A DNA stretch of 64,000 nucleotides from Bacteroidia bacterium (GCA_016787705.1 JAEUTP010000002.1:186001-250000); one strand, 5' to 3'; shown: positions 37,470 through 47,224, numbered from the stretch's first letter. Numbers and translations: made by a program. Notes: a model not told the origin generated them from the sequence alone.

Positions 37470-38093
37470 TTGAAAAATTTTCTTCTTATACAGCCTAAAT
37501 CTTTTTTAAGATTGATCTATCCAAAGGCTTTGTGGAGAGTAAATTCCAATGAAAAAGTCATCTATTTAACATTTGATGATGGACCTATTCCTGGGCTTAC
37601 AGAATGGGTTTTAGACGAACTACAGAAATTTAACGCTAAAGCAACGTTTTTTTGTGTAGGTGCAAATATCATAAAAAATCCTGCTATTTTTGATCGCATA
37701 AAGCGCGAAGGGCACAGCATTGCAAACCATACTATGCGTCATCCGCGGGGCTTTAACACCGAAACATTAAATTATATAAACGAAGCCGAAGAGTGTCGCA
37801 AAATTGTTAAAAACGACCTTTTCAGACCACCCTACGGACAGCTGAAACGCAGTCAGTACAAGGCTTTGCTGGATAAAGGCTTTAAGATCGTTTTTTGGGA
37901 TGTAATAAGCTATGATTATGAGCAAATCAGCGAAAAAGCATGTGTTAAAAACGTTATTTCCAACACCAAACCTGGCAGTATTGTGCTGTTTCACGATAAC
38001 TATAAAGCTGAAAAAAATTTACGTTATACTTTGCCGTTATATCTGAAACATTTTGCACATTTGCATTACAAATTTAATGTTATAGAATCATGA
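37470..38093 (+). CDS. polysaccharide deacetylase (NodB homology, CE4)
   Basis: A 207-residue metal-dependent deacetylase. CE4 motifs are in order: LTFDDGP near residue 34 (Asp pair), the metal-binding HTMRH in SIANHTMRHPRG near residue 92, RPPYGQLKRSQY near residue 118, VFWDVISYDY, and the terminal SIVLFHDN. It should remove N- or O-acetyl groups from peptidoglycan or an exopolysaccharide. No signal peptide is evident, so it may be cytoplasmic or use a non-cleaved N-terminus. TTG 37470 is the best start; no ATG precedes the LTFDDGP motif. It overlaps the next gene by four bases (ATGA). Confidence 0.9.
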   Translation: MKNFLLIQPKSFLRLIYPKALWRVNSNEKVIYLTFDDGPIPGLTEWVLDELQKFNAKATFFCVGANIIKNPAIFDRIKREGHSIANHTMRHPRGFNTETLNYINEAEECRKIVKNDLFRPPYGQLKRSQYKALLDKGFKIVFWDVISYDYEQISEKACVKNVISNTKPGSIVLFHDNYKAEKNLRYTLPLYLKHFAHLHYKFNVIES

Positions 38094-38434
38094 GGCGAGT
38101 ATTACAGTTAACGTTCTTTTTCTCTTTCCTTCTTTTTATTTCCTGTGGTACCAATTCAAATACAACTGTTGAAAAAACTTTTCACGTTTGGGGCAATGGC
38201 GACGCTTGTAAGGTAACAATCGAAAAAGCATGTAAATTAAATGGCGTTTCAAATGCCGAATGGAATCCTGACTCAAAACTTTTAAAATTTAAAATTGACA
38301 CTGCTATTTTAAACACCGATGCTGTTTTAAAATCGGTTGCAAGTGCCGGTTACGATAATGAATTATTTTTTGGTAACGATTACGCCTACTCTAATTTACC
38401 TGAGGCCTGCCAATACGAAAGAAGAGATAATTAA
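38090..38434 (+). CDS. lipoprotein with degenerate heavy-metal-associated (HMA-like) domain
   Basis: A 114-residue lipoprotein: hydrophobic leader then lipobox LLFISC, so Cys19 or 20 is lipidated. The rest follows an HMA fold (TFHVWGN..., VTIEKACKLNGVSNAEWN, VLKSVASAGYDNE), but where Bacteroidota relatives have GNCGMC it reads GNGDAC: the first cysteine of CxxC is replaced and only the second remains. A different extra Cys sits eight residues on (EKACK). Metal binding by the classic mode is therefore unlikely. ATGA overlap with the deacetylase gene suggests translational coupling; the link between the two functions is unclear. Confidence 0.82.
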   Translation: MRRVLQLTFFFSFLLFISCGTNSNTTVEKTFHVWGNGDACKVTIEKACKLNGVSNAEWNPDSKLLKFKIDTAILNTDAVLKSVASAGYDNELFFGNDYAYSNLPEACQYERRDN

Positions 38435-38441
38435 TTTACCT

Positions 38442-39083
38442 TCACAAAGCTGTAATTTTAAAAATCACCTCGTTACTGTTTCCTTCCGGGAGTAAATTGT
38501 CAATTTTAATATCTAATCTTTCTTCAAACCCCAATAACTTTTTTAAATTGAAAGCAGCTTTTGCTTTTTTCTCTGCCGAATCAATATATTTTGAACTTAC
38601 ATTTACGATCGCAATTTTTAAACGCGGTGTTTTTGCAAGAAAATAGTTTCTATAAAGATCAAGGTGGTATTTTGAAGCGTTTAAATTAATACTCAAGTCC
38701 TCGTTAAAAACGATGTTTTTAAAAATATAATCAAACTCTTTGCGAAGTTCTTTTAAAAAAATATTGGCTGTATCATTTACTTTTGACATTTGATCCACAG
38801 AATACAGTTCAGGCATATAGCCGGTCTTTACTATTTTAATATGCGAAAATTTCTTATAGTCAATTAAAAAGCGAGAGCCTTTTTCTTTCTTGAAGAACCA
38901 GGACGATTTACTTGTAGGATGGATTTTAAAGATCTTATTATCTGCACAGCAATAGTAATGATCGCATTGCAAAGCTTTTTTTGTAAGGTCGTCAAAAGAA
39001 AAAACCCTTAATTCTTGCTTTGTTTGAGAGGTTAAACATAGTGTAATAAAAAGCAAAACAAATACATATATTATTTTACTCAT
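38442..39083 (-). CDS. secreted hypothetical protein at the end of the suf operon
   Basis: A 213-residue protein with a signal peptide (MSKIIYVFVLLFITLCLTSQ). The mature part has an early Cys-rich stretch (QCDHYYCCADNK, about 39-50) and otherwise mixed alpha/beta character ending EVIFKITAL. I recognise no family. It starts nine bases after the DUF2480 stop, on the same strand, so it is probably the last gene of the suf transcript; a role in Fe-S assembly would be unusual for a secreted protein and is not implied. It converges with the HMA-like lipoprotein across seven bases. Confidence 0.78.
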   Translation of the reverse strand: MSKIIYVFVLLFITLCLTSQTKQELRVFSFDDLTKKALQCDHYYCCADNKIFKIHPTSKSSWFFKKEKGSRFLIDYKKFSHIKIVKTGYMPELYSVDQMSKVNDTANIFLKELRKEFDYIFKNIVFNEDLSINLNASKYHLDLYRNYFLAKTPRLKIAIVNVSSKYIDSAEKKAKAAFNLKKLLGFEERLDIKIDNLLPEGNSNEVIFKITAL

Positions 39084-39092
39084 ATTATATAT

Positions 39093-39596
39093 TTATTTTG
39101 TCTTATATAAAGGCACCGTACTACAAGGCTCACCATACATAATACTTTTTGCAAGAGGTTTTAGTAAAGTAGTTAATTGCACATAGGCATTAACTGGCAA
39201 TTGCTTTTCGCCGCAGCCTTTTATAACTATACGTGCATCTTTAAATGACGAAACATTTAAAGCATTTAATTTTTCGGAGAACAAAATACTTTCGATCTCA
39301 TTTAAATTGCCAAAAATAATTCTTTTGGCGTATGGCTCTAGCGCCAATGTTAGTAACATATACGCCCATGTAGGCACAATGGCATCTGCTGTGCAAACCA
39401 AACCAATAATTTTATCTTTATAAATACTCCAGTCGTTTGCTTTAATAAATTCCCTGAAATCTTTTTCTTTAAGGATCTGTTCCATAAATAAATGTGGCTT
39501 AATATCAAATAATACACGCTCACCTTCTACATAGAATTCTTCCAGGTCGATGGTAACGATACCACTATTGGCTACTTTATTTATTATTTCGGCCAT
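39093..39596 (-). CDS. DUF2480 family protein
   Basis: A 167-residue cytoplasmic protein of DUF2480, a family confined largely to Bacteroidota and often placed near suf genes. Characteristic stretches are VTIDLEEFYVEGERVLFDIK, the metal-site-like VCTADAIVPTWAYML (Cys near residue 67), and the C-terminal KGCGEKQLPVNAYVQL. No catalytic role is known to me. It lies 10 bases after the DUF59 gene and 9 before the secreted unknown, so it is cotranscribed with the Suf machinery. Confidence 0.88.
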   Translation of the reverse strand: MAEIINKVANSGIVTIDLEEFYVEGERVLFDIKPHLFMEQILKEKDFREFIKANDWSIYKDKIIGLVCTADAIVPTWAYMLLTLALEPYAKRIIFGNLNEIESILFSEKLNALNVSSFKDARIVIKGCGEKQLPVNAYVQLTTLLKPLAKSIMYGEPCSTVPLYKTK

Positions 39597-39606
39597 TCAA
39601 TTTTAT

Positions 39607-39936
39607 TTACATAAATCCTAATTCCAACTGCGCTACTTCGCTCATCATTTCTTTTTCCCAGGTTGGCTCAAAGGTTAATTTTAATTCAACCGATTTAATT
39701 CCCGGTAATAATTTACATTTATTTTCTACCTCCGCAGGTAAACTCTCTGCTACCGGGCAATTTGGCGATGTTAAGGTCATTACGATCTTTAAATTGTTTT
39801 CATCATCCAAATGCAGTTCATATATCAAACCTAATTCCCAAACATCAACAGGAATCTCCGGATCGAAACAGGTTTTGATCTCTTCAATAACCCGTTGCAT
39901 TAATTCTGCATTTTTTGTGACTATTATTGCTGCCAT
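39607..39936 (-). CDS. DUF59/MIP18-family Fe-S assembly protein (SufT-like)
   Basis: A 109-residue single-domain MIP18 protein, the family of SufT, PaaD and the eukaryotic CIA factor MIP18. The hallmark motifs are DPEIPVDVWELGLIY (about 25-39) and MTLTSPNCPVAESLP with the conserved cysteine near residue 60, followed by VELKLTFEPTWEKEMMSE. It likely assists Fe-S cluster maturation or delivery in the cytoplasm, and its place after sufE supports that. Precise target is not shown by sequence. Confidence 0.9.
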   Translation of the reverse strand: MAAIIVTKNAELMQRVIEEIKTCFDPEIPVDVWELGLIYELHLDDENNLKIVMTLTSPNCPVAESLPAEVENKCKLLPGIKSVELKLTFEPTWEKEMMSEVAQLELGFM

Positions 39937-39964
39937 CCTTATATATTCTAACGACTAATATCTA

Positions 39965-40378
39965 TCAACTAAACGATAGTGCATCAGCCTTCATTTTATT
40001 TATCATGCTTACTAAACCATTTGCTCTCGTAGGACTTAAATGTTCTTTCAATCCAATTGTATCTACAAAATTCAATTTCGCGTCTACAATTTCTTTTGGT
40101 GTATGTTCAGAAAGTACTCTTACCATCAATGCTACCATTCCTTTTGTAATAATGGCATCTGCATCTGCGGTAAAATAAACTATTCCTTCTTTTAGTTCAG
40201 AATTTAACCACACCCTGCTTTGACAACCTTTAATAATTCTATCGTCCGTTTTAAATTCTTCTTTTATTAAAGGTAAAGATTTTCCAAGATCAATTAAGTG
40301 CTCGTACTTTGCTTCCCAGTCATCGCCAAACATCTCAAACTCTTCTATAATTTCTTTTTCTATTTCCTCGATCGTCAT
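39965..40378 (-). CDS. sufE: SufE family cysteine desulfurase activator
   Basis: A 137-residue protein that takes persulfide sulfur from SufS and passes it to SufBCD. The sulfur-accepting cysteine is Cys52 in KGCQSRVWL, in the expected loop. GLKEHLSPTRANGL near the C-terminus is also typical. ATG at 40376-40378 gives a normal length. It follows sufS after 28 bases in the operon and precedes the DUF59 gene by 28. Confidence 0.95.
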   Translation of the reverse strand: MTIEEIEKEIIEEFEMFGDDWEAKYEHLIDLGKSLPLIKEEFKTDDRIIKGCQSRVWLNSELKEGIVYFTADADAIITKGMVALMVRVLSEHTPKEIVDAKLNFVDTIGLKEHLSPTRANGLVSMINKMKADALSFS

Positions 40379-40406
40379 TAATCCTTAATTTTTTGTCATT
40401 AATTCT

Positions 40407-41624
40407 TTAACACAGCATTGTTATCACTTTCTTCAATTTCTCAATAAAAAAATCAACTTCTTCTTTTGTATTATAAATAGCAAATGAAATTCTAATTGTT
40501 CCCTGTATATTCAAACATTGCATTAAAGGCTGTGTACAATGGTGACCTGTTCTAACTGCAATGCCATATTTATCAAGTAATGTACCAACGTCAAAAGGAT
40601 GATTGTTTTTTATATTAAAAGAAATTACACCGGCCTTATGTTCACTTTTACCATAAATAATAACCTCCGGAATTTCGCTCATTTTTTGCTGTGCGTACTG
40701 AACTAATTGATGTTCGTGATCAAAAATAGTTTGAATGCCAACAGCATTCATAAAATCGATAGCCGCTGAAAAACCTACTGATCCTGCAATGTGGGGTGTA
40801 CCAGGCTCAAAACGCAATGCGTTTTCAGCATATTCAGTTTTTTCAAAAGTAACGGTATTGATCGTACCTCCTCCAGGTTTTGAAACTGGTAGATCTTTTA
40901 ACCACTTTTCTGAAAGATACAATAAACCTATACCTGTAGGGCCATACATTTTATGTGCACTACAAACAAAAAAATCAACATTTAATTTTGTAAGATCAAC
41001 TGCCATGTGCGGAGCAGATTGAGCACCGTCAACCAAAACAGCGATATTATTTTTTCTAGCTATTGAATTTACTTTTTCAAGATCCGTTATCACACCCAAT
41101 GTATTTGAAACATGCGCAATAGCGATCAATTTTGTTTTTGAACTTATTAAACTTTCTAATTTTGAAAGATCTAAACTTTGATCTTCCAATAAAGGAATCA
41201 CTTTTAATTTTCCTCCGTTTTCCTCTGCCCACAATTGCCATGGCAAAATATTGGAATGATGCTCGTAGGAAGAAAGAATAATTTCATCGCCTTTTTTCAA
41301 ATAATTTTTCGATAGTCCGTTTACAACTAAATTAATTGAATCGGTTGTGCCTGCTGTAAAAATAATTTGCTGATCGTTCTTTACATTAAAATGGCTTGCA
41401 AGTGTTTTACGCGCTTTTTCAAATAATCCAGTAGCTGTTCTGCTTAAAGTATGTACACCACGGTGAATATTAGCGTTTGACTGCTTGTAATAGTCAGAAA
41501 TACTTTCAATAACAGAAAGAGGTTTTTGACTGGTGGCGCCATTATCAAAATAGACAAGATCGTAACCATTTATTTTTTGGTTAAGAATGGGAAATTGATC
41601 GCGTATATTTTTCAGTTCTTTCAA
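40407..41624 (-). CDS. sufS: SufS cysteine desulfurase
   Basis: A 405-residue PLP enzyme of the SufS/CsdA class that releases sulfur from cysteine as a persulfide. Motifs are YFDNGATSQKP, HVSNTLG, VDGAQSAPH, the PLP lysine in SAHKMYGPTG near residue 226, and the catalytic loop cysteine at about 363 in RTGHHCTQPLM, the group II pattern. The start is TTG 41622-41624, directly against the TAA of sufD with no gap; the following LKNIRDQFPILNQ is the family's normal N-terminus, so the TTG is credible. Confidence 0.95.
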   Translation of the reverse strand: MKELKNIRDQFPILNQKINGYDLVYFDNGATSQKPLSVIESISDYYKQSNANIHRGVHTLSRTATGLFEKARKTLASHFNVKNDQQIIFTAGTTDSINLVVNGLSKNYLKKGDEIILSSYEHHSNILPWQLWAEENGGKLKVIPLLEDQSLDLSKLESLISSKTKLIAIAHVSNTLGVITDLEKVNSIARKNNIAVLVDGAQSAPHMAVDLTKLNVDFFVCSAHKMYGPTGIGLLYLSEKWLKDLPVSKPGGGTINTVTFEKTEYAENALRFEPGTPHIAGSVGFSAAIDFMNAVGIQTIFDHEHQLVQYAQQKMSEIPEVIIYGKSEHKAGVISFNIKNNHPFDVGTLLDKYGIAVRTGHHCTQPLMQCLNIQGTIRISFAIYNTKEEVDFFIEKLKKVITMLC

Positions 41625-42899
41625 TTATAATTCATTTTCAAATAAAGTAAGGATCTTTTCTTTTAATTCGTCTACTTCAATTTTATCAATAACTTCTTGC
41701 GCAAAAGCATTTAACAGTAATTTATTGGCACTTTCTCTGCCAATACCCCTTGCATTTAAATAAAAAACCGCTACTTCGTCAATTTTCCCGGTAGATGTTC
41801 CATGCGAACATTTTACATCATCGGCATAAATTTCTAACTGTGGTTTTGTATTGATAGTTGCATCATCACTCAATAAAATATTTTTACTGCTTTGATAAGC
41901 ATTTGTTTTTTGTGCGTCTTTTCTTACAAAGATCTTACCATTAAAAACACCTGTACTTTTATCATTAATAATGCCTTTATACAATTCATTACTTTCGCAA
42001 TTTGGCATTTGATGATCCATTAAGGTATGATTATCTACCAATTGATTATCTTTTGTAGTGAATAAGCCGTTTAAATGCGCTTCACAATTTTGGGCTGCCA
42101 AAACAACATTATGATTATTCCGCACCAACGATCCGCTTAATGTAATAGTTGTATTATCGTATTTAGCATAACGTTCAATTGAAACCTGGTTGGTATTAAC
42201 AGAAAAGCCGTTCTTACCTTCGTTTTGAAAAGTGTATGACTTTAATTTTCCATTCTCAGCAACAAATTTCTCACTTAAAAAATTAGTAAACACTTTTTCA
42301 GTACCTATACAAATTTGTTCTTCAATAATAGTTGCTTCCGCATTTTTACCGATCTCAATTACATTTCTTGGATTTACTAATGCTTCCGAGCCTGCACTCG
42401 ACACATATAAAATATGGATCGGGATTTGTAATTGTTCGTTATCGGCAATTTTCAAATAAAATCCGGCGCCGCTAAACGCTGTATTTAAAGCAATAAACGC
42501 ATCAGTTTCCACATTTGCCAGAGTTCCAATTTTTTGTTTTTGTTCTTTATCCAAGCTTGAAAAAGAAGTAAGATGCAAGCCTTTTAAAATTATCTTATCA
42601 CTTAAGCTTTCAGAATAGTTACCATTAACAACAACAATTGTAAGCGCATCTTTTAGTTTATAATTCTTAACATCTGAAATAGTGTTTAATTTTTGTTCAA
42701 TGTTCTTAAATTCTTTTTTGAATACAGCATCGGTATTACAATACTTATAATCCTCATGCTTATTAGATGGAATTCCTTTATTCTCTAAATACATTAATGC
42801 TTTAGAAAGCTTGTCGTTATCAATAAAATCAACCTTTCCGGCAGTAGCAGAAATCTTATCTATAATCAATTGAGCCGTATTTGTTTTCTCAGCTAACAT
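41625..42899 (-). CDS. sufD: SufD, component of the SufBCD scaffold
   Basis: A 424-residue beta-helix protein that with SufB and SufC forms the complex on which Fe-S clusters are built. The C-terminal third is the most recognisable: DHQMPNCESNELYKGI, SSKNILLSDDATINTKPQLE, DDVKCSHGTSTGKID (with the conserved His) and YLNARGIGRESANKLLL. The N-terminal part is divergent, as usual in SufD. ATG 42897-42899 lies one base after the sufC stop. Confidence 0.93.
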   Translation of the reverse strand: MLAEKTNTAQLIIDKISATAGKVDFIDNDKLSKALMYLENKGIPSNKHEDYKYCNTDAVFKKEFKNIEQKLNTISDVKNYKLKDALTIVVVNGNYSESLSDKIILKGLHLTSFSSLDKEQKQKIGTLANVETDAFIALNTAFSGAGFYLKIADNEQLQIPIHILYVSSAGSEALVNPRNVIEIGKNAEATIIEEQICIGTEKVFTNFLSEKFVAENGKLKSYTFQNEGKNGFSVNTNQVSIERYAKYDNTTITLSGSLVRNNHNVVLAAQNCEAHLNGLFTTKDNQLVDNHTLMDHQMPNCESNELYKGIINDKSTGVFNGKIFVRKDAQKTNAYQSSKNILLSDDATINTKPQLEIYADDVKCSHGTSTGKIDEVAVFYLNARGIGRESANKLLLNAFAQEVIDKIEVDELKEKILTLFENEL

Positions 42900-42900
42900 A

Positions 42901-43662
42901 TTATTTCGTTACGTTTTCAAATTGTTTTTTAACCTCATCATATCCTTTTGCTTCTAATTCAAGTGCCAACTCTTTAGTGCCGGATTTTACGATCTTTCCG
43001 TTATATAAAATATGTACAAAATCAGGAACGATATAATCCAATAATCTTTGGTAGTGCGTAATTACAATAAAAGCATTTTCCTTACTTTTTAAAGCGTTAA
43101 CACCTGTAGCCACAATTCTTAATGCATCAATGTCCAAACCACTGTCTGTTTCATCCAACACAGCCAACTTCGGATTCAACATGGCCATTTGAAAGACCTC
43201 ATTTCTTTTTTTCTCACCACCGCTAAAACCTTCGTTCACACTTCTGTTTGCTAGTTTTCCATCCAGCTCAACCAGTTTTTGTTTTTCTTTTACCAGCGCT
43301 AAAAAATCTTTTGCAGGCATTTCTTCTTGTCCGTGATAAGCGCGGATCTCATTTAATGCTGTTTTCAAAAAATTAATATTGCTAACACCCGGAATTTCTA
43401 CCGGATATTGAAACGCTAAAAATAATCCTTCACGCGCCCTGTCTTCAGGCGACATTTCTAAAATGTTCTTTCCGTTAAAAATTACTTCGCCCTGTGTTAC
43501 TTCATAATCTTCGCGTCCTGCTAATACACTTGCTAAAGTAGATTTACCGGAACCGTTTGGTCCCATAATAGCATGAATTTCTCCGGCTTTTATTTCCAAA
43601 TCAATTCCTCTTAATATTTCTTTATCTCCAATTGAGGCGTGCAGGTTTTTTATTGTTATCAT
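42901..43662 (-). CDS. sufC: SufC, ABC-type ATPase of the Suf complex
   Basis: A 253-residue ATPase. Walker A is GPNGSGKST (about 35-43), the signature is FSGGEKKRNEV (about 147-157), Walker B is LAVLDETDSGLD (about 168-179), and the H loop is ITHYQRLLDY. These match SufC rather than transport ABC proteins. It powers cluster assembly on SufBD in the cytoplasm. In this operon it is separated from sufB by a 576-residue membrane-protein gene. Confidence 0.96.
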   Translation of the reverse strand: MITIKNLHASIGDKEILRGIDLEIKAGEIHAIMGPNGSGKSTLASVLAGREDYEVTQGEVIFNGKNILEMSPEDRAREGLFLAFQYPVEIPGVSNINFLKTALNEIRAYHGQEEMPAKDFLALVKEKQKLVELDGKLANRSVNEGFSGGEKKRNEVFQMAMLNPKLAVLDETDSGLDIDALRIVATGVNALKSKENAFIVITHYQRLLDYIVPDFVHILYNGKIVKSGTKELALELEAKGYDEVKKQFENVTK

Positions 43663-43671
43663 GTTTTTGTT

Positions 43672-45402
43672 TTAAATATTATAACTGTAATCAAATATTT
43701 TTAAATTTAAATTTTTTATAAGAAAGTCGCTTTTATCTTTGTTCCATATAAAAAAACTCAGCTTGTCATTAGGCTCAAATTTGCCGGTAACACCAATAGA
43801 AAGTGTGCATTTTTTCCAATCGCAGCAATCTTTTGCAGGGATCTCGTTTAAACGATATGCTAAATATAATTTATTATTATTGGCAGAGTCAGATCCGATA
43901 ATGTTTAATAAAGCGTTGTACGACGAATTCTTTGAAACTTCTTTACGTTCAAACTCGGCAATTACATATAAATTATTAACCCGTTTTTTGACCTTGTAAT
44001 CATAACCCGCGCCGTATTCCTGCTTTGCGAAATTATAAACGCTGTCAAAAATTAATGTTTCTTTTGAAGTTGTTTTATTATCGAAAAGCAATACACTTCC
44101 TGTTTTTGAATAAAGTGGTAATTCGTTAGCCCCGCCTAAACTATCACCAAAGGCCTTGTTGGTCTTTAAAAAAATGTAAGCGTACTTTTCAAAATTCATA
44201 CCATTTCCTTTTATGATACCGCTACGGTATTGATAAATATGAAAAAGGTTAATGAAAAGAAAAAGTACTGCCATAAGGCTGGCTGCATATTTTAGCTTTG
44301 GAGAAAAATATTGAAACATAAAAGCGCCTGCAATGATAAAGATAGGAAGAAAATCAACCAGGGTTCTAATTCCAAATCCATCAAAATAATTATAGGCCCA
44401 ATACGATGCAAAAACATAAATTATAAAAGCTAGTGAAACAATAAATACGAGTCCCTTAAATTTATTATTAATTAAAATTGAAATAGATCCCAGCAAAAAA
44501 AGCAGACAAAGGGGTACATAAATAAATAAACCATTGTTAAAGCCAAAAAGCATTTTAAAGATCTGCGGATGTGAAAAATAAAAGCCATTACCTGCGTACG
44601 AATCCTGGAAAAGTTTGCCGTTTTGGGCAAACCAGGCCATGCTTTGTATTGAACAAATTGATACGAAAAGCAAAAAGGAAAAATAAAGATGTTTTGATCT
44701 TAACAATACTCTTAAAGAGCTAAACATATCAAACCTGTTCTGAAAAAAGAAAGGAATAAATACAAGCAGGATGGCATTTACAGGTCTGACTAAAATTATC
44801 AGTCCAAAAATAACAGCGCTTAAATAAAAATATTTTGCCTGTCGCTTTTGAAAAAGATTGATCACCAGATAAAAAAACATACTGGTTAAAGCAAACGCAT
44901 ATACGTGGGGCATACCGGGCTCGTCTATCGCATAATTTAAAAGATGCGTGCCAAAACAACACAAAATTATCATAGTGGCTATGTAAAGAGGCTTAATATG
45001 AAGTTGCAGTAATAATTTTTTAATAAATAGTAAGCCAATGGTACAGTAAAAAATACCCGCAAAATAAATACCAATTTGAAACGGTAAAGAATAACCATTA
45101 GGTGCATAACCAAGAAGTTTTGCAAATACCAGGGCACAAAAAAAGAAAGGTGCCTGCAAAATAGAAACACCAATGGTGTGTAGGTTAATTGTACCGGTTG
45201 GGGTTTCTATCAAATACCAATTATTACCGGTTTGATGTGTGAAATTATGATCAATGAAAATGGCTGTTAAGTAAGAATAGTAATCTCTGGCATCGCCATC
45301 AATAGCAATTTTATTTTCAAAACTTAATACAACAGTAAGAAGAACACTAACACAAAATGCTATGATCAGATCGAGATAATTATTTTTTATAAAAGAATTC
45401 AA
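43672..45402 (-). CDS. GT-C-like polytopic membrane protein inserted between sufB and sufC
   Basis: A 576-residue membrane protein with about ten hydrophobic segments (residues 10-400) and a soluble, beta-rich C-terminal domain (about 420-576, with ANELPLYSKTGSVLLFDNK and a short CCDWKKC motif). An early extracytoplasmic loop has IDGDARDYYSYLTA, whose acidic residues suggest a GT-C glycosyltransferase. The start is TTG 45400-45402, two bases after the sufB stop, and sufC starts nine bases past its stop, so it is translated from the suf mRNA. Nothing known links such a protein to Fe-S assembly; it may be simply carried in the operon. Confidence 0.82.
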   Translation of the reverse strand: MNSFIKNNYLDLIIAFCVSVLLTVVLSFENKIAIDGDARDYYSYLTAIFIDHNFTHQTGNNWYLIETPTGTINLHTIGVSILQAPFFFCALVFAKLLGYAPNGYSLPFQIGIYFAGIFYCTIGLLFIKKLLLQLHIKPLYIATMIILCCFGTHLLNYAIDEPGMPHVYAFALTSMFFYLVINLFQKRQAKYFYLSAVIFGLIILVRPVNAILLVFIPFFFQNRFDMFSSLRVLLRSKHLYFSFLLFVSICSIQSMAWFAQNGKLFQDSYAGNGFYFSHPQIFKMLFGFNNGLFIYVPLCLLFLLGSISILINNKFKGLVFIVSLAFIIYVFASYWAYNYFDGFGIRTLVDFLPIFIIAGAFMFQYFSPKLKYAASLMAVLFLFINLFHIYQYRSGIIKGNGMNFEKYAYIFLKTNKAFGDSLGGANELPLYSKTGSVLLFDNKTTSKETLIFDSVYNFAKQEYGAGYDYKVKKRVNNLYVIAEFERKEVSKNSSYNALLNIIGSDSANNNKLYLAYRLNEIPAKDCCDWKKCTLSIGVTGKFEPNDKLSFFIWNKDKSDFLIKNLNLKIFDYSYNI

Positions 45403-45404
45403 TA

Positions 45405-46859
45405 CTATCCAACGCTTCCTTCTAAGCTAACTGCTAATAATTTTTGCGCCTCAACAGCAAACTCCATTGGCAATTTATTTAATACTTCCTTGCAATAGCC
45501 ATTTACAATTAAGCCAATTGCTTTTTCATTATCAATACCACGTTGTTTACAATAAAACAACTGATCTTCGCCAATTTTACTGGTTGTAGCTTCGTGTTCA
45601 ACCACTGCTGTTTTATCTTTTATCTCAATGTAAGGAAAAGTATGTGCACCGCATTTATCACCCATTAGTAAGCTATCGCATTGTGAAAAATTGCGTGAGT
45701 TGGTAGCGCCTTTACGAATTTGCACTAATCCGCGATAGCTGTTATTACTAAAGCCGGCGCTGATACCTTTTGAAATAATAGTACTGCGTGTGTTTTTTCC
45801 GATATGGATCATTTTTGTTCCTGTATCTGCTTCCTGCATATTATTAGTAAGCGCAACCGAATAAAATTCGCCAACACTATTATTGCCTTTTAAAATTACC
45901 GAAGGATATTTCCAGGTAATGGCCGAACCTGTTTCAACTTGTGTCCAGCTTATTTTAGAATTGTCTTCCAGGCAAATACCACGCTTAGTAACAAAATTAA
46001 AAATACCGCCTTTACCATTCTTATCGCCGGGATACCAGTTTTGCACGGTACTGTATTTTACTTCAGCATCTTTATGTGCGATAATTTCAACTATTGCCGC
46101 GTGTAACTGGTTTTCATCGCGTTGCGGCGCGGTGCATCCTTCTAAATAAGAAACATAACTTCCTTCATCGGCCACAATTAAAGTACGCTCAAACTGGCCG
46201 GTGCCTGTTGCATTGATACGGAAGTAAGTTGAAAGTTCCATAGGGCATCTAACGCCTTTGGGTATGTAGCAAAAAGATCCGTCACTAAAAACAGCGCTGT
46301 TCAATGCCGCAAAATAATTATCGGTATAAGGAACAACAGTTCCCATATATTTTTTTATAAGATCGGGAAATTCTAAGACCGCTTCACTGAAGGAACAAAA
46401 AATAATTCCTTTTTCCGAAAGTGTTTCCCTAAAAGTTGTTTTAACCGAAACGCTGTCAAAAACTGCGTCAACAGCAATATTCGATTGCACACCGCTTAAA
46501 CGTTTTTGTTCTTCTAAAGAAATTCCTAATTTCTCAAATGTTTTTAAAAGTTCCGGATCAACTTCATCCAAACTTTTTAATTCAGGCTTCTTTTTTGGGG
46601 CAGAATAATAACTTATATCCTGGTAATTTATTTTAGGATAATTTAAATGCGCCCAGTTGTTTGGCTCCGGTAAAGTTAGCCAATGGCGAAATGCCTTTAA
46701 ACGAAATTCTAAAAGCCATTCCGGTTCATTTTTCTTTTTACTAAGAGCGGTTACAACCGCTTCATTTAAGCCAGGTGCAAAAGTATCTGAATCAATATTG
46801 GTTGTAAAACCAAATTCATAATCCTTATTAATATGTTCTTCTAAGATCTCGTTAGCCAT
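45405..46859 (-). CDS. sufB: SufB, core scaffold of the Suf complex
   Basis: A 484-residue protein, the best-conserved Suf component. Diagnostic motifs are [77 protein letters not shown] and [19 protein letters not shown], including the conserved Cys and His of the cluster site. ATG at 46857-46859 directly abuts the SufA stop with no gap. It acts in the cytoplasm with SufC and SufD. Confidence 0.97.
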   Translation of the reverse strand: MANEILEEHINKDYEFGFTTNIDSDTFAPGLNEAVVTALSKKKNEPEWLLEFRLKAFRHWLTLPEPNNWAHLNYPKINYQDISYYSAPKKKPELKSLDEVDPELLKTFEKLGISLEEQKRLSGVQSNIAVDAVFDSVSVKTTFRETLSEKGIIFCSFSEAVLEFPDLIKKYMGTVVPYTDNYFAALNSAVFSDGSFCYIPKGVRCPMELSTYFRINATGTGQFERTLIVADEGSYVSYLEGCTAPQRDENQLHAAIVEIIAHKDAEVKYSTVQNWYPGDKNGKGGIFNFVTKRGICLEDNSKISWTQVETGSAITWKYPSVILKGNNSVGEFYSVALTNNMQEADTGTKMIHIGKNTRSTIISKGISAGFSNNSYRGLVQIRKGATNSRNFSQCDSLLMGDKCGAHTFPYIEIKDKTAVVEHEATTSKIGEDQLFYCKQRGIDNEKAIGLIVNGYCKEVLNKLPMEFAVEAQKLLAVSLEGSVG

Positions 46860-47186
46860 TTATACTGAAAATGATTCTCCGCAGCCACAGGTACGGCTGG
46901 CGTTAGGATTATTAAATACAAAACCTTTACCGTTAAGGCCACCGGTATACTCCAATTCAGTGCCAACCAGATATAAAAAGCTTTTTCTGTCAACTACTAT
47001 TTTTATTCCTTTGTCTTCAAACATCTGATCACCTTCTTTTAATTGATTATCAAATTCTAATTTGTAAGACAAACCTGAGCATCCGCCTCCATCAACTCCA
47101 ACGCGTATAAAAGTATCTACCGGGCGATTTTCTGCCTTGATAAGATCGATTGCATGGTTCTTAGCATTCTCCGTTACTGTTATCAT
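46860..47186 (-). CDS. sufA: A-type Fe-S carrier (SufA/IscA/HesB)
   Basis: A 108-residue HesB-family protein with the three conserved cysteines: Cys36 in VDGGGCSGLS, and Cys100 and Cys102 in RTCGCGESF. It likely receives clusters from SufBCD and passes them to apo-proteins. First gene of the suf operon, preceded by a good promoter and a palindrome. The sufA name rests on context; IscA and SufA are not separable by sequence here. Confidence 0.93.
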   Translation of the reverse strand: MITVTENAKNHAIDLIKAENRPVDTFIRVGVDGGGCSGLSYKLEFDNQLKEGDQMFEDKGIKIVVDRKSFLYLVGTELEYTGGLNGKGFVFNNPNASRTCGCGESFSV

Positions 47187-47224
47187 AACTATTTGATTTA
47201 AAATTATTTAACAACTAATCTTAA

